Assembly (NCBI RefSeq): GCF_900186865.1
Contig: NZ_LT906480.1
Span: 3,862,001-3,926,000, forward strand
From: Stenotrophomonas maltophilia
GTDB lineage: Bacteria; Pseudomonadota; Gammaproteobacteria; Xanthomonadales; Xanthomonadaceae
Length of the DNA: 64,000 bases
Direction of reading: 5' to 3'
Positions 18,054 to 29,237 of the stretch are shown in pieces (the first letter of the stretch is position 1; the number at the start of each line of letters is the position of its first letter). The notes below the pieces were generated by a model. The model saw only the letters and a list, made by a program, of their open reading frames with translations, ran no database searches and had not been told where the DNA came from. A program made the translations under genes and the position numbers.

Positions 18054-19373
18054 TTAGCGCTGGGTACGGTATGGGGACCATGCCGGCTCGCGCACATCAC
18101 CATCGGCCAGGACCAGGCGCTGGCGAACCCGCGCATCGGCCGAGACGGCATACAACACACCACGGCCACCTTCGCGGGCGGCGTACAACACCATGCTCGC
18201 GTTGGGCGCAAAGCTCGGCGATTCATCCAGCGAACCCGGGGACAGCGTGCTCCAGCGCGGCGAACCCAGCGAGCTGTCCATCACCGCGATCTTGTAGCTG
18301 TTGCCCGAGCCTTGGGCGACGGCGATCTTCTTGCCGTCGTAGGACACCGAGGGCTTGGCATTGTAGTTGCCCTGGAAGGTCACGCGCTCGGCGCTGCCGC
18401 CGCCCGCGCCGACCTTGTAGACCTGCGGACGGCCGCCGCGGTCGGAGGTGAAGTACACCGCGCTGCCGTCCGGCGCCCAGGTCGGCTCGGTATCGATGGC
18501 GAAGTGGTTGGTCAGCTGGGTCAGCTGCTTGCTGCCCAGGTCCATCACGTAGATTTCCGGGTTACCCGAACGCGACAGGGTCAGGGCCAGCTTGCGGCCG
18601 TCCGGCGAGAACGCCGGGGCGCTGTTGATGCCGCGGAAGCTGGTGACGAGCTCACGCGCGCCGGTACCGATGTTCTGGATGTAGATGGCCGAATTGCCAC
18701 GCTCGAAGCTGACGTAGGCCAGCTTGCTGCCATCCGGGCTCCACGACGGCGACAGCAGCGGCTCGGCCGAACGCACGATGGTCTGCGGATTGAAGCCATC
18801 GGAGTCGGCCACCATCAGCGCGTAGCGCATGGCGTCGCCCTTGCCGCTAGCGGTCACGTAGGCGATGCGGGTCCAGAAGGCGCCGCGCACACCGGTGATC
18901 TTTTCGTAGATGGCGTCGGCCATCTGGTGGGCAACATCGCGCATGGCGTTGCCACGGGCGGTCATCGCCAGGCCCAGCAGGCGCTCGCCCTTGGGTACGT
19001 CGAACAGTTCGTACTCGACGCGGTAGGCGCCGGCACCGGCGTCGAGCACGCGGCCGACCACGATGTAGTTCTGCTTCAGCGCGCGCCAGGTGGCGAACTG
19101 GATGTCGCCGCCGCGCACCGGCTTCTCGACGATCTGCGCTTCGGGCAGCGTACGGAACTGGCCCGAGCGCTCCAGGTCGGCACGGACCACGCCGGCGACG
19201 TCGGTCTGCGGTGCAGCCGACGACCCCTGGTAAGGCATCGGCACGATGGTGATCGGCAGCGCGGAAGCATTGCCGCCGATGATGTCGATATCCAGCCCCT
19301 TCTGCTGCGCGACGGCAGCAAAGGGCAGCAACAGGGCCGCAAACACGGCAAGCCAGCGAGGCATCTTTTTCAT
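18054..19373 (-). CDS. tolB: Tol-Pal system beta-propeller protein TolB
   Basis: 439 residues. Signal peptide (about 1-22, ending AVAQQ), an N-terminal domain that meets TolA, then a six-bladed beta-propeller with repeated SWSPDGSKLAYVS, AFSPDGRKLALTL and TWAPDGSAVYFTS blades that binds Pal. Start at 19373 with GAGCG upstream; the open frame extends upstream without a signal peptide. 283 bp separate it from tolA, with no gene and no obvious promoter seen in that gap. Confidence 0.97.
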   Translation of the reverse strand: MKKMPRWLAVFAALLLPFAAVAQQKGLDIDIIGGNASALPITIVPMPYQGSSAAPQTDVAGVVRADLERSGQFRTLPEAQIVEKPVRGGDIQFATWRALKQNYIVVGRVLDAGAGAYRVEYELFDVPKGERLLGLAMTARGNAMRDVAHQMADAIYEKITGVRGAFWTRIAYVTASGKGDAMRYALMVADSDGFNPQTIVRSAEPLLSPSWSPDGSKLAYVSFERGNSAIYIQNIGTGARELVTSFRGINSAPAFSPDGRKLALTLSRSGNPEIYVMDLGSKQLTQLTNHFAIDTEPTWAPDGSAVYFTSDRGGRPQVYKVGAGGGSAERVTFQGNYNAKPSVSYDGKKIAVAQGSGNSYKIAVMDSSLGSPRWSTLSPGSLDESPSFAPNASMVLYAAREGGRGVLYAVSADARVRQRLVLADGDVREPAWSPYRTQR

Positions 19374-19656
19374 GGAGCGCTCAATAGGGGGAAACCGGAA
19401 CGAGGGATAACAAAGCGGCAGTGAACCGCTTCGCAATCATGAACCAAGGGTACGTGAATTCCGGGTCAGTTCCAGCCCGTCCTCTCACGCACCGTTAACG
19501 TCGTGGCTAACATCGCGCCCGTCTGCCCCGTCACGCCGCCCTGCGGGGCGGTGTCCGACAGCAGCCCACAGCCTGCCCGGTCGAGACCTGGCCTGCCAGA
19601 GGCAAGCGCGACATCCGTGGACGCGGGCAGCGGAGAGCCACCCTGCCCTGCCCGCC

Positions 19657-20701
19657 TCAGCGATCCTGGGCGGTGAAGGTGAAGTTGAGCGTGCGTGCGA
19701 ACACCGACTCGAAGCCGCGGTACGGCAGCGGCTGCGCGTTGAGCACGGCGGCCTCGATCGAGCGCTTGCCGGCCTCGTCGTACGGGCAGTTCGGGCTGAC
19801 CTTGGCCTGCATCACCGTACCACCCGGAATCTGGGTGATGGTGATCTGGCAGCGCTGGCCCAACGGCACCGTATCCGGGCGCACCCACTGCGACAGCACC
19901 TTGGCCTGGATGGCGGCTGCGTACTTGGCCGAAAGGTCGTCGCTGTTGCCACCGCCACCGGCGGCCGGCTGCGAGGCACCACTGGAACCGGCAGCGGCAC
20001 TGCCTGCGGCATTGCGCGCGGCGGCCACCTGGCGCAGCTTCTGCTCGGCCAGCTTGGCTTCCTTCTCGGCCTGCTCGCGGCGGGCACGGATCTCGGCGAT
20101 CTTCTTCTGCTTCTCGGCCTCGGCCTTGTCAGCGGCCACGCGCTCCTGCTCGGCCTGCTTCTTCTTCTCGTCCGCTTCCTGCTGCTTGGCCAGGCGCAGC
20201 TTCTGCTCCGCTTCTTCCTGGCGCTTGCGTTCGGTCAGGTCGATCTGTTCCTGGCGGCGCTTGGCTTCCTGTTCCTGCTTGGCCTTCTCCTGGGAGATGG
20301 CCAGCGCACTCACCGCTTCCTGATCCTTGGTATCCGGCTGCGCGACACGCTCCTGCGCCTGTTGCTGCTGCGGCGTGGGGGCGTCCTGTGGGCGCGGTTC
20401 CGGGATCGGCTGCGGCGGCGGAATGGTGTCTTCCGGCACCGGGATGGGCTCGGCCACCGGCGGCGGCAGGTCTTCCAGCTTTTCCGACTGGCGCAGGGCC
20501 TGGCGCGCAGCGGAGGCCTCCGACGCGGACAGCGCCAAGCTGGCCTCGACCGACGGATCACCGGCGGCGGCGTCGGTGTTGCGCTCGGGCGACCAGAACC
20601 AGGCCACGATGAAGACCAGCGCGACCAGCAGGTGCACCAGCAACGCCAATGCCAGGGGCAGGCCCCAGCCGGGTTCGCGCTGATGCGGGGGTGGCAGGGC
20701 G

Positions 20702-20712
<11 letters not shown>
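19657..20712 (-). CDS. tolA: Cell envelope integrity protein TolA
   Basis: 351 residues. A single N-terminal membrane anchor (about 19-40), an acidic/proline-rich segment with PIPVPEDTIPPPQPIPEP near 85-105, a long Lys/Glu/Ala-rich helix (about 125-235) and a C-terminal domain (about 260-351) that contacts TolB, Pal and, in relatives, phage or colicin. The start overlaps tolR by 11 bp. Spans inner membrane and periplasm and transmits proton-motive force from TolQR. Confidence 0.94.
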
Positions 20713-21130
<418 letters not shown>

Positions 21131-21154
21131 GGCTTGGACTCCCGGGTCAGGCGC

Positions 21155-21934
21155 TTACTCGTCGCCAGCGCTCTGGCGCTGCAGGATGGAGCTGAACTCT
21201 TCGGCAAAGGTCTCGAACCGCACCGACATGCGCTCAACGCGCGTGGTGAAGCGGTTGTAGGCCCACACCGCCGGGATCGCCACGAACAGGCCGATGGCGG
21301 TAGCGAACAGTGCCTCGGAGATGCCCGGCGCGACGGCGGCGATGCCGGCCTGCGCACCACTGCTGATCATGTCGTGCATGGTCACCATGATGCCGAACAC
21401 GGTGCCGACCAGGCCCACGTACGGCGCGGTCGAACCGATGTTGGCCAGCAGTTCCAGGTTGCGCTCAAGCTGGTCCACTTCGCGGGTATAGGTGGTGCGC
21501 ATCGCGCGCTGCGCGCCTTCCAGCTGTGCGCGGCCATCCAGGCGGCGCTTGTCACGCAGGCGGGTGTATTCGCGGAACCCTGCTTCGAAGATGGCTTCCA
21601 GGCCGGTCACGCTGCGGCTGCGGTCGGTGGCCGCGCTGTACAGCTTGCCCAGGTCCGCGCCGGACCAGAAGCGGTTCTCGAACTCGTCGGCTTCGCGGGT
21701 GGCCTGCTTGAACACGCGGGCCTTGCGGAAAATGATCACCCAGCTGACGAACGAGCCGACCAGCAGCAGCAGCACGATGATCTTCACCGGCAGGCTGGCC
21801 TTGGCCATCAGTTCGAGGTAGTTGATGCCGCCGCCGGTGGTGGCCTGGGCAAGGGTCTGTGTCGCGGCGTTGCTGACGTCGGCCGGCAGTGCCTCGGTGA
21901 CCGTGGCCTGCAGGGCCAGGAGCGTTGCGATCAT
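21155..21934 (-). CDS. tolQ: Tol-Pal system protein TolQ (ExbB family)
   Basis: 259 residues. Three membrane helices (about 32-55, 150-172 and 185-205, the last in EALFATAIGLFVAIPAVWAY), with a large cytosolic loop in between. Start at 21934 with GAGGAAC upstream. Proton-channel subunit of the Tol-Pal motor. Ten bp after ybgC; the ybgC-tolQRAB-pal-cpoB order is the usual proteobacterial one. Confidence 0.96.
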   Translation of the reverse strand: MIATLLALQATVTEALPADVSNAATQTLAQATTGGGINYLELMAKASLPVKIIVLLLLVGSFVSWVIIFRKARVFKQATREADEFENRFWSGADLGKLYSAATDRSRSVTGLEAIFEAGFREYTRLRDKRRLDGRAQLEGAQRAMRTTYTREVDQLERNLELLANIGSTAPYVGLVGTVFGIMVTMHDMISSGAQAGIAAVAPGISEALFATAIGLFVAIPAVWAYNRFTTRVERMSVRFETFAEEFSSILQRQSAGDE

Positions 21935-21944
21935 CCGTTGTTCC

Positions 21945-22376
21945 TCAGTGTTCGGATTCGGGGTGGAGGTGGGGTTGCAGCACGGCAAGGACGGCCTCGT
22001 CCATGCCACGCGGGCGGAAACTGGCCGCGTCCAGTGCGGCGATGCGGACCTGGGCCGACAGCAGCAATTCGCCGTCGCGCAGGATCTGCTGGTCGAAGAC
22101 CATGCTGGCCTTCTTCAGCTGGACCAGGCGGGCGCTCACCTGCAGGGTGTCATCCAGCCGTGCCGGCCTGATGAAATCCATCTGCATCGAGCGCACCGCG
22201 AAGATCATCCCGTGCTCGGCGCGCATGCGCTCCTGGCCGTAGCCGAGCGAACGCATCCATTCGGTCCGGGCCCGTTCCATGAAGGCCACGTAGCGGGCGT
22301 GGTAGACCACGCCGCCAGCGTCGGTATCTTCCCAGTAAATGCGTGTCGGCCAACTGAATAGTGGCTCAACCGACAT
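21945..22376 (-). CDS. ybgC: Acyl-CoA thioesterase YbgC (Tol-Pal operon)
   Basis: 143-residue hot-dog fold thioesterase. The catalytic motif [14 protein letters not shown] lies at residues 16-29. Family knowledge: hydrolyses short-chain or malonyl-type acyl-CoAs and may meet acyl carrier protein; first gene of the tol-pal operon in many proteobacteria. Its start overlaps the ruvB stop by 11 bp, linking the ruv and tol runs. Confidence 0.94.
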   Translation of the reverse strand: MSVEPLFSWPTRIYWEDTDAGGVVYHARYVAFMERARTEWMRSLGYGQERMRAEHGMIFAVRSMQMDFIRPARLDDTLQVSARLVQLKKASMVFDQQILRDGELLLSAQVRIAALDAASFRPRGMDEAVLAVLQPHLHPESEH

Positions 22377-23406
22377 CGGGAACCTCCGCGAACAGGTCCT
22401 GCGGCGGGTTCTTCGGCTTCAGACCCATGTGCCGGTAGGCTTTGTGGGTGGCCATGCGGCCACGCGCGGTACGCACCAGGAAGCCCTGCTGGATCAGGTA
22501 CGGCTCGACCACGTCTTCCAGGGTGCCACGCTCTTCGGACAGCGCCGCGGCCAGCGATTCGATGCCGACCGGGCCACCATCGAAGTAGTCGACCATGGTC
22601 TTGAGCAGGCGCCGGTCAAGCTCGTCGAAGCCTTCCGGGTCGACCTTGAGCATCTTCATCGCGGCCTGGGCCACGGGCTCGTCGATGTGGCCACCGGCCT
22701 TGACCTGCGCATAGTCGCGCACGCGTCGCAGCAGGCGGTTGGCGATACGCGGGGTACCACGCGCGCGGCGCGCGATCTCCCCTGCCCCATCGGCGGTGCA
22801 GTCGATGCCGAGGATGCTGGCGGAGCGGCGCACGATACGGGTCAGTTCCTCGACGCTGTAGAACTCCAGGCGCTGGACGATGCCGAAGCGGTCGCGCAGC
22901 GGCGCGGTCAGCAGGCCGGCGCGGGTGGTGGCGCCGATCAGGGTGAACGGCGGCAGGTCGATCTTGATCGAGCGGGCGGCGGGGCCCTCGCCGATCATGA
23001 TGTCGATCTGGAAATCTTCCATCGCCGGGTACAGCACTTCCTCGACCACCGGCGACAGGCGATGGATCTCGTCGATGAACAGCACGTCGTGCGGCTGCAG
23101 GTTGGTCAGCAGCGCAGCCAGGTCGCCGGCCTTTTCGATCACCGGGCCGGAGGTCACGCGCAGGGCCACGCCCAGTTCGTTGGCGATGACATGGCTGAGG
23201 GTGGTCTTGCCCAGGCCCGGCGGCCCGAAGATCAGTACGTGGTCGAGCGCGTCGCCACGCCCCTTGGCCGCCTGGATGTAGATTTCCATCTGCTCGCGCA
23301 CCGGCACCTGGCCGAGGTAGTCGGCAAGGCGCTTGGGGCGGATGCTGGCGTCGGCGGCGTCATCCTCGCGGGTGGCGCCGGCGCCGATGATGCGGTCGTC
23401 GGTCAT
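22366..23406 (-). CDS. ruvB: Holliday junction branch migration ATPase RuvB
   Basis: 346 residues, the usual length. Walker [11 protein letters not shown], Walker B DEIHR, sensor segment GATTRAGLL and a C-terminal winged helix ending in [13 protein letters not shown]. Hexameric motor that with RuvA drives branch migration before RuvC cuts. Start fixed at 23406 ([10 protein letters not shown]); the frame runs further upstream through repeat DNA only. It is separated from ruvA and ruvC by kup and about 450 bp of repeats. Confidence 0.97.
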   Translation of the reverse strand: MTDDRIIGAGATREDDAADASIRPKRLADYLGQVPVREQMEIYIQAAKGRGDALDHVLIFGPPGLGKTTLSHVIANELGVALRVTSGPVIEKAGDLAALLTNLQPHDVLFIDEIHRLSPVVEEVLYPAMEDFQIDIMIGEGPAARSIKIDLPPFTLIGATTRAGLLTAPLRDRFGIVQRLEFYSVEELTRIVRRSASILGIDCTADGAGEIARRARGTPRIANRLLRRVRDYAQVKAGGHIDEPVAQAAMKMLKVDPEGFDELDRRLLKTMVDYFDGGPVGIESLAAALSEERGTLEDVVEPYLIQQGFLVRTARGRMATHKAYRHMGLKPKNPPQDLFAEVPDVG

Positions 23407-23519
23407 GTGCTGATTATGCGGCAAAAGTGCGGGTTTCGGCCGGGCTGCGCCCGGCACCCGCAGAGGCAACGGCAACGGCAACATCCAGAGCAACAGCCGA
23501 AGCGGGCTTCCTGGGGAAT

Positions 23520-23621
23520 GGCGGGGTGGGTCCGCTTGCGGGGGACGCTGCAAGTACGTCCATGTAAGCTCGGTCGCCGCATCCATGCGGCTCACGCCCC
23601 CGCAACCGGACCCACCCCGCC
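23520..23621 (+). repeat. Nested hairpin repeat, copy C
   Basis: Arms 23520-23544 and 23597-23621 pair at 24 of 25 positions. The centre (23545-23596) is again 52 nt but is the most diverged of the five; its inner hairpin is GCCGCAT/ATGCGGC. The right flank TTCGACAGTTTCC matches copy A's flank. Confidence 0.88.
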
Positions 23622-23676
23622 TTCGACAGTTTCCTGCGATCTGTCTGGATGGCGTGGCCTGTGCCTGCTCTTGTGG

Positions 23677-23721
23677 GTGTCGACCTTGGTCGACACGGCA
23701 GATCCACGCCATGCGTGGATG
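23677..23721. repeat. Two adjacent small palindromes
   Basis: GTGTCGACCTTGGTCGACAC (23677-23696) and ATCCACGCCATGCGTGGAT (23702-23720). The first recurs at about 45357-45376; relatives of the second are near 3334 and 56600. Confidence 0.75.
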
Positions 23722-23855
23722 GAACAGAGGGGGAAAGTTGGCTCAGCTTCTGGCGCGCGGTGCCTCCGCAAGCGGAGCCCCCTTGTTGTTCAAGGGGGCG
23801 CGCCGATAGGCGGGGGATGAGGTGGAATGCGTGTGGGGCGTAGCGCAGGCGGAGA

Positions 23856-25775
23856 TTAAATCTCCACCTGCGCGCCGAGTTCCACCAGGCGGTTGCCCGG
23901 AATCCGGAAGAAGCCCGTGGCCGGGGCGGCGTTGCGATGCATCAGCGCGAACAGCTTGTCGCGCCAGATCGGCATGCCGCGGTTGGCGGTGGCCACAATG
24001 GTTTCGCGGCTGGCAAAGAAGGTGGTGTCCATCGGGTCGAAGTAGATGCCGCCGTGGTCACACGAGCGCATCAGCGCCAGCGGCACGTCCGGGGTTTCCA
24101 TGAAACCGAAGCGCACATAGACCCGGTAGAACTCGTCGCCCACCGACTCGATCTTCAGCCGCTGCCCTTCCATCGCATAGGGAATGGGCAGGGTTTCCAC
24201 GTGCAGGAACACGTTGCGCTCGTGCAGCACCTTGTTGTGCTTGAGGTTGTGCATCAGCGCGTGCGGGGCCACGGTCGGGTCGGCGGTGAGGAACACCGCG
24301 GTGCCCGGCACGCGTACCGGCGGTGCCAGCATCAGGCCCGGCAGGAAGGTGTCCAGGCGGATGCCGTCCTTGCGGATCTCATCACGCAGCAGCTCGCGGC
24401 CACGCCGCCAGGTGCGCATCATGGTGAACAGGAAGATGCCCAGCACCACCGGGAACCAGGCGCCCTGCAGCAGCTTGGCGCCGTTGGCGATGACGAAGCC
24501 GAGGTCGATGATGAAGAACACCACGCACAGCGGCAGCAGCCAGCCACGCGACTTCGGCCACAGCGAACGTGCCACCACGGCCAGCAGCAGGGTGTCGATC
24601 AGCATCGTGGCCGACACCGAGATGCCGTAGGCCACGGCCAGGTTGGACGAACTGCGGAACGCCAGCACCAGGCCGAACACCATCACCGCGATGCCCCAGT
24701 TGATGCCCGGGATGTAGATCTGGCCGATGGTGTCGTGCGAGGTGTGCTTGATGCGCATGCGCGGGATGTAGCCCAGCTGCATGGCCTGGCGCGAGACTGA
24801 GAACGCGCCGGTGATGACCGACTGCGAGGCGATCACCGCCGCCATGGTGGCCAGGATGATCATCGGGTACAGCGCCCACGAGGGCACCGCCTCGAAGAAC
24901 GGGTTCTTCAGGGCCTCGGGGTGGTTGAGCACCAGTGCGCCCTGCCCCAGGTAGTTCAGCACCAGGCACGGCAGCACGAAGAAGTACCAGGCGTGGCGGA
25001 TCGGGCGCAGGCCGAAGTGGCCCATGTCCGCATACAGCGCTTCGCCGCCGGTCACCGCCAGCACCACTGCACCGAGAATGAAGATGCCGTGCCAGCCGTG
25101 CTCCATGAAGAAGCGGATGCCCCACCACGGGTTGAAGGCCTTCAGCACCTCGGGCGCATCGACAATGTTGTAGATGCCGATCGCCGCCAGCGATACGAAC
25201 CAGATCGCCATGATCGGGCCGAACGCCTTGCCGATCTTCTCGGTACCGAAGCGTTGCGCGGCGAACACTGCCAGCAGCACCACCAGGGTGACCGGCACGA
25301 TGAAGACATGCAGTCCGGGCGCAGCCACCTCCAGGCCTTCGACCGCACTGAGCACGGACATGGCCGGGGTGATCACGCCGTCGCCGAAGAACAGCGAGGC
25401 GCCGAAGATGCCGAGGATGCCCACCACATAAGCCGAGCGCGAGCCGTTGCGCAGCGTGCGCTGGGTCAACGCCATCAGCGCCATGATGCCGCCCTCGCCA
25501 TCGTTGTCGGCGCGCATGATGATGGTGACGTACTTCAGCGTCACCACCAGGTTCAGCGCCCAGAACGCCAGCGACAGCACGCCCAGCACGGTATCGTGGT
25601 CGCTGTTGAGCCCGTAGTGCGGCGAGAACGCCTCCTTCAGGGTGTACAGCGGGCTGGTACCGATATCGCCGAAGACCACGCCGATCGCACCGATGACCAG
25701 CGCCAGTCCTCCAGCGGAGGGGGCGTGGCCATGGCCGCCGGGGGCGGCTGCGTGCGGGGTTTGACTGCTGGACAT
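23856..25775 (-). CDS. kup: Low-affinity potassium transporter Kup
   Basis: 639 residues. About 12 membrane helices in the first 440 residues, with the family signature [17 protein letters not shown] near 33-49, then a cytosolic C-terminal domain. Proton-coupled K+ uptake through the inner membrane. It sits between ruvA and ruvB, an arrangement known in Xanthomonadaceae. The N-terminal His/Gly/Pro-rich extension (1-22) is short and unremarkable. Confidence 0.95.
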   Translation of the reverse strand: MSSSQTPHAAAPGGHGHAPSAGGLALVIGAIGVVFGDIGTSPLYTLKEAFSPHYGLNSDHDTVLGVLSLAFWALNLVVTLKYVTIIMRADNDGEGGIMALMALTQRTLRNGSRSAYVVGILGIFGASLFFGDGVITPAMSVLSAVEGLEVAAPGLHVFIVPVTLVVLLAVFAAQRFGTEKIGKAFGPIMAIWFVSLAAIGIYNIVDAPEVLKAFNPWWGIRFFMEHGWHGIFILGAVVLAVTGGEALYADMGHFGLRPIRHAWYFFVLPCLVLNYLGQGALVLNHPEALKNPFFEAVPSWALYPMIILATMAAVIASQSVITGAFSVSRQAMQLGYIPRMRIKHTSHDTIGQIYIPGINWGIAVMVFGLVLAFRSSSNLAVAYGISVSATMLIDTLLLAVVARSLWPKSRGWLLPLCVVFFIIDLGFVIANGAKLLQGAWFPVVLGIFLFTMMRTWRRGRELLRDEIRKDGIRLDTFLPGLMLAPPVRVPGTAVFLTADPTVAPHALMHNLKHNKVLHERNVFLHVETLPIPYAMEGQRLKIESVGDEFYRVYVRFGFMETPDVPLALMRSCDHGGIYFDPMDTTFFASRETIVATANRGMPIWRDKLFALMHRNAAPATGFFRIPGNRLVELGAQVEI

Positions 25776-25824
25776 GGGACTCCTGGCGAAGCTCAGGCGG
25801 TTTGTTGAAGGAAAGGAAGGCGGC

Positions 25825-26418
25825 TCAACGCAGCGCCGACTGCAGCGCCTTGCGGATCACGGTGGCCACTTCGTCGCCTTCATTGAAGGCATCACGGGCC
25901 ATGCGCGCGGCTTCGGCCGGCTTGTAGCCCAGCTGCTGCAGGGCCACGGTGGCGTCGGACAGCGGATCGGCCGGGGCCGGGCCACTGCCGGTGGGCAGCG
26001 CGCCGCCGGCACCGAACTGGGCCGCGCGGTCACGCAGCTCCAGCACCATGCGCTCGGCGGTCTTCTTGCCGATGCCCGGAATGCGGGTCAGCGCGGTGAT
26101 GTCACCGGCCTGGACCATGCGCGCGAACTCCTCGACGGTGACGCCGGACAGCACGGCCAGCGCGATCTTCGCGCCGATGCCGCTGACCTTCTGCACATCG
26201 CGGAACAGGCGCCGCTCGCCCTCGCGCAGGAAGCCGTACAGCGAGACGCTGTCTTCCTTCTGCGAGTAGTGGGTATACAGGGTGACCTCGCGGCCGAGCT
26301 CGGGCAGGTCGTAGAAGGTGCTCATCGGCGCCTCCAGTTCGTAGCCCACTCCGTTCACGTCCACCACCAGCCACGGCGGCGCCTTGTAGGCGACGATGCC
26401 GCGCAGTCGACCGATCAT
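25825..26418 (-). CDS. ruvA: Holliday junction DNA helicase subunit RuvA
   Basis: 197 residues: N-terminal OB fold ([12 protein letters not shown]), paired helix-hairpin-helix motifs ([15 protein letters not shown] and [13 protein letters not shown]), a flexible linker rich in Gly/Ala/Pro (about 137-152) and domain III that contacts RuvB. Start at 26418, 13 bp after the ruvC stop. Binds the Holliday junction as a tetramer. Confidence 0.97.
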   Translation of the reverse strand: MIGRLRGIVAYKAPPWLVVDVNGVGYELEAPMSTFYDLPELGREVTLYTHYSQKEDSVSLYGFLREGERRLFRDVQKVSGIGAKIALAVLSGVTVEEFARMVQAGDITALTRIPGIGKKTAERMVLELRDRAAQFGAGGALPTGSGPAPADPLSDATVALQQLGYKPAEAARMARDAFNEGDEVATVIRKALQSALR

Positions 26419-26431
26419 TGCGTGCAGCTCC

Positions 26432-26953
26432 TCATTTGCGGCCCCATGCCTGGCGGGCACTGAGCCCCAGGCGGTTGGCCGTCGCCCTTACGTGGGCATG
26501 GGTGATCGCCACCGCCAACGCGTCGGCCGCGTCGGCCTGCAGCTTGATTTTCAGGTTGAGCATGAGCCCGACCATGTGTTGAACCTGTTGCTTTTCGGCG
26601 CCACCGCGCCCGACGACCGCCAGCTTGATCTCGCTGGCAGCATATTCGTGCACCGGCAGGTCGCGCAGCACCACCGCCGAGATCGCCGCGCCACGGGCCT
26701 GGCCCAGCTTCAATGCCGAATCGGGGTTGCGGGCCATGAACACGCGTTCGATGGCCACTTCCTGCGGCTCATACTCGCGGCACAGGTCGGCCAGGCCCAG
26801 CACCAGCAGCTTCATGCGCTGCGGGAAGTCGTCAGCGCCCAGCAGCACCAGCGGCTGGTGGTGCACGTAGCTGACGCGGCCGGTGGCATCGACATCAATG
26901 ATGCCGACCCCGGTCCGCTGCGAACCGGGGTCGATGCCGAGGATGCGGGTCAT
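26432..26953 (-). CDS. ruvC: Crossover junction endodeoxyribonuclease RuvC
   Basis: 173 residues. The four acidic catalytic residues are present: D8 (GIDPG), E69 (AIERVF), D141 and D144 ([10 protein letters not shown]). Resolves Holliday junctions by paired nicks. First of the ruv genes here, 105 bp after yebC. Confidence 0.97.
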   Translation of the reverse strand: MTRILGIDPGSQRTGVGIIDVDATGRVSYVHHQPLVLLGADDFPQRMKLLVLGLADLCREYEPQEVAIERVFMARNPDSALKLGQARGAAISAVVLRDLPVHEYAASEIKLAVVGRGGAEKQQVQHMVGLMLNLKIKLQADAADALAVAITHAHVRATANRLGLSARQAWGRK

Positions 26954-27058
26954 GCTGCACTCCTGGCGGGGCGGAACGGAATGCGCTGGCAGGCGTATGG
27001 GCTCATGACTGTCCGCGGTGACCGTTCAACGGCCCGCGCCCAGGCCGTCGAAGACGGC

Positions 27059-27790
27059 TCAGGCGTAGGCGTCGGCGCCGAGTTCGGCGTTGGAATACAC
27101 GTCCTGCACGTCGTCCAGGTCTTCCAGCATGTCCAGCAGCTTCTTGACCTGCAGGGCGACCTCGCCCTCGACCTTGATGTCGTTGTCGGCGCGGAAGGTG
27201 ATCTCGGCGTGGTCGGCGACATGGCCAGCGGCGGCCATCGCGTCCTTGACTGCGCTGAACGCGTCAGGGCTGGTGACCACATCGATCGAGCCATCGTCCG
27301 GATAGACCACGATGTCATCAGCGCCGGCCTCGATTGCCGCCTCGGTGATGGCTTCCTCGTCGGCACCCGGGGCGAAGCTGAGCACGCCCAGGCGCTTGAA
27401 CATGAAGGCCACCGAGCCTTCGGTACCCATGTTGCCGCCGCACTTGCTGAACGCATGGCGGACATCGGCCACGGTGCGCACGCGGTTGTCGGTCAGGCAG
27501 TCGACGATCACGGCCACGCCACCCGGGGCGTAGCCTTCGTAGCGGATTTCCTCGTAGTCGACGCCTTCCAGTTCACCGGTGGCCTTCTTGATGGCGCGCT
27601 CGATCACGTCCTTGGACATGTTCACGGCCAGGCCCTTGTCCACCGCCACGCGCAGGCGCGGGTTGTTGTTGGGGTCGCCTCCACCGCCGCGCGCGGCAAC
27701 GCCGATCTCGCGGATGATCTTGGTGAAAATCTTGCCGCGCTTCGCGTCGGACGCGTTCTTGCGGGCTTCGATGGAGGGGCCTCTACCCAT
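27059..27790 (-). CDS. yebC: YebC/PmpR family regulator
   Basis: 243 residues with the family start [20 protein letters not shown] and typical [19 protein letters not shown] block. Members have been described as DNA-binding regulators and, more recently, as factors that help ribosomes through proline-rich stretches. Placement before ruvC is widespread in bacteria. Soluble, cytosolic. Confidence 0.93.
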   Translation of the reverse strand: MGRGPSIEARKNASDAKRGKIFTKIIREIGVAARGGGGDPNNNPRLRVAVDKGLAVNMSKDVIERAIKKATGELEGVDYEEIRYEGYAPGGVAVIVDCLTDNRVRTVADVRHAFSKCGGNMGTEGSVAFMFKRLGVLSFAPGADEEAITEAAIEAGADDIVVYPDDGSIDVVTSPDAFSAVKDAMAAAGHVADHAEITFRADNDIKVEGEVALQVKKLLDMLEDLDDVQDVYSNAELGADAYA

Positions 27791-27900
27791 GGGTGCTACC
27801 GTCTGGCTGCTTCAGGATCAAGGCGCGGATTCTACCTGATCGGGGGCGGCAACCGTGTCTAGGGCGGAGAGATGCCGTCGGGCATGGCCCGGCGAAGCGC

Positions 27901-27970
27901 GTGCGAACCAACGGTTCGCACCCACCAGGGCAGGACGGTTCGCACCCACCGAGCCAGGGCGGTCGCCCCT
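27901..27970. repeat. REP-like palindrome and degenerate copies
   Basis: GTGCGAACCAACGGTTCGCAC at about 27900-27920, followed by two half-copies (GGTTCGCACCCACC-like) ending in CCCCTAC. Lies between yebC and the hydrolase stop. Confidence 0.65.
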
Positions 27971-27976
27971 ACCAGA

Positions 27977-28609
27977 TTACGCGGCGGCGGCGTCGCGGCT
28001 GTGGTCGAACTGGCCGTGGCGCAGGAAATGCGCGGTCTGCCGCGCGGCATCCGGCGACACGACCAGGCCGCTGTGGCTGGTGCGCACCACGCAATGATCG
28101 GTCAGGCCCGGCAGACGGGTTTCGGCCAGGGCCACGGTGCCATCGGAGGCGTCGTCCATCGCGCCCAGCAGGCTGCCCAGACCATGCGGCACCGAACCGG
28201 CGATCAGCCCGACCTCGGCCCTGCCCTGCCAGTCCGGCAAGCCGTCCAGCAGCAGCTCGCTGCTGCGCCCCAGCGCCAGGCCCCAGCCATGATCGGACAA
28301 CGAGCGCGCGGTGCCACTGCCGCGCAGCGGTGAACCCAGGCAGACCACGCGCTGCACCGGCAGCTGCGGATTGCGCCGCAGCGCTTCCAGCGCCAACAGC
28401 CCGCCCAGGCTGTGGCCGACCAAACTCAGCGGGCCGGCGTCGGCCAGCCGCTCCAGCAGCTGCGGTACGGCCACGTCCGGGCCACCGAACACCGAGGAAT
28501 AACCAAACGCGTGCACCTGGAAGCCGCGCGCGCGCAGGCGCCAGGCCAGCGGCCCGACCCAGGCGCGGGCATTCCAGATGCCATGCAGCAGCAATACGGG
28601 GGGAGTCAT
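27977..28609 (-). CDS. Small alpha/beta hydrolase
   Basis: 210 residues. N-terminal VLLLHGIWNARAW oxyanion region, nucleophile GHSLGG with S67, and a late segment HCVVRTSHSGLV that supplies candidate catalytic histidines. Resembles the lipase/esterase-like alpha/beta hydrolases that act on small esters or acyl chains. No signal peptide, so cytosolic. Substrate unknown. Confidence 0.85.
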   Translation of the reverse strand: MTPPVLLLHGIWNARAWVGPLAWRLRARGFQVHAFGYSSVFGGPDVAVPQLLERLADAGPLSLVGHSLGGLLALEALRRNPQLPVQRVVCLGSPLRGSGTARSLSDHGWGLALGRSSELLLDGLPDWQGRAEVGLIAGSVPHGLGSLLGAMDDASDGTVALAETRLPGLTDHCVVRTSHSGLVVSPDAARQTAHFLRHGQFDHSRDAAAA

Positions 28610-28684
28610 GCAAACAGCCTGGCGGTCAGCGGGGCAGGAACGTACGGTGATTGAACACGCGCGCGCAGCAAGCGGCAGTGAACA

Positions 28685-29206
28685 TCAGGCCGCGCGCGGT
28701 GCGCGGCGCAGGATGAATTCGAGATCGTTCGTGTCGCCCACCGGGAACAGGTATTCGCCGGCCTTCTCGAAACCGTAGCGGGCGTAGAAGCGCTGTGCGC
28801 CGAAGTTCTCCGACCACACGCCCAACCACAGGGTGCGCGGGCCCTCGTGTTCCAGCCAGGCCAGCGCGGTTTCCAGCAGGCGGCTGCCCCAGCCGCAGCT
28901 TTGCTGCGTCTTGATCAGGTACAGGCGCTTGAGTTCGCCGTCACCGGGCTTCACGTCCGGGTGCGGCAGGCCACAGGGACCGGCGGCGGCATGGCCGACC
29001 GCCTCCCCGTCCAGCTCCAGTAGCCACACCGCGTAATCCGGGTGGGCCAGGATCACGCGCTGGCGCTCGACCGTGTAGGCCTCCTCAAGGAAGGCCTGCA
29101 GGTCCTGCGGCGGATACAGATGGCCGAAGGTTTCGGTGAACGTGCGGGCAGCCAGCGCCGACAGGGTCGGCGCGTCGTCCACGGTGGCGCGGCGGATCGA
29201 ATACAT
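28685..29206 (-). CDS. GNAT family N-acetyltransferase
   Basis: 173 residues. Start at 29206 (MYSIRRATVDDAP). Acetyl-CoA loop in LIKTQQSCGWGSRLLE; C-terminal block NFGAQRFYARYGF shared with the GNAT at 8933-9445, including the same spacing to GDTNDLEFILRR, so the two are paralogues. Substrate unknown. Confidence 0.86.
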   Translation of the reverse strand: MYSIRRATVDDAPTLSALAARTFTETFGHLYPPQDLQAFLEEAYTVERQRVILAHPDYAVWLLELDGEAVGHAAAGPCGLPHPDVKPGDGELKRLYLIKTQQSCGWGSRLLETALAWLEHEGPRTLWLGVWSENFGAQRFYARYGFEKAGEYLFPVGDTNDLEFILRRAPRAA

Positions 29207-29237
29207 GCAGGAAGTTGACGTCAGGGCGAAGCGCGGG

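Larger units (their letters stand above)
23407..23855. other. Gene-free repeat region between kup and ruvB
   Basis: About 450 bp with no credible gene. From left: a GC-rich palindrome and GGCAACGGCAACGGCAAC linker (about 23437-23485), nested hairpin copy C, the TTCGACAGTTTCCTGCGATCTG flank, then two small palindromes. The same modules occur in the dps-recQ gap. Confidence 0.8.
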
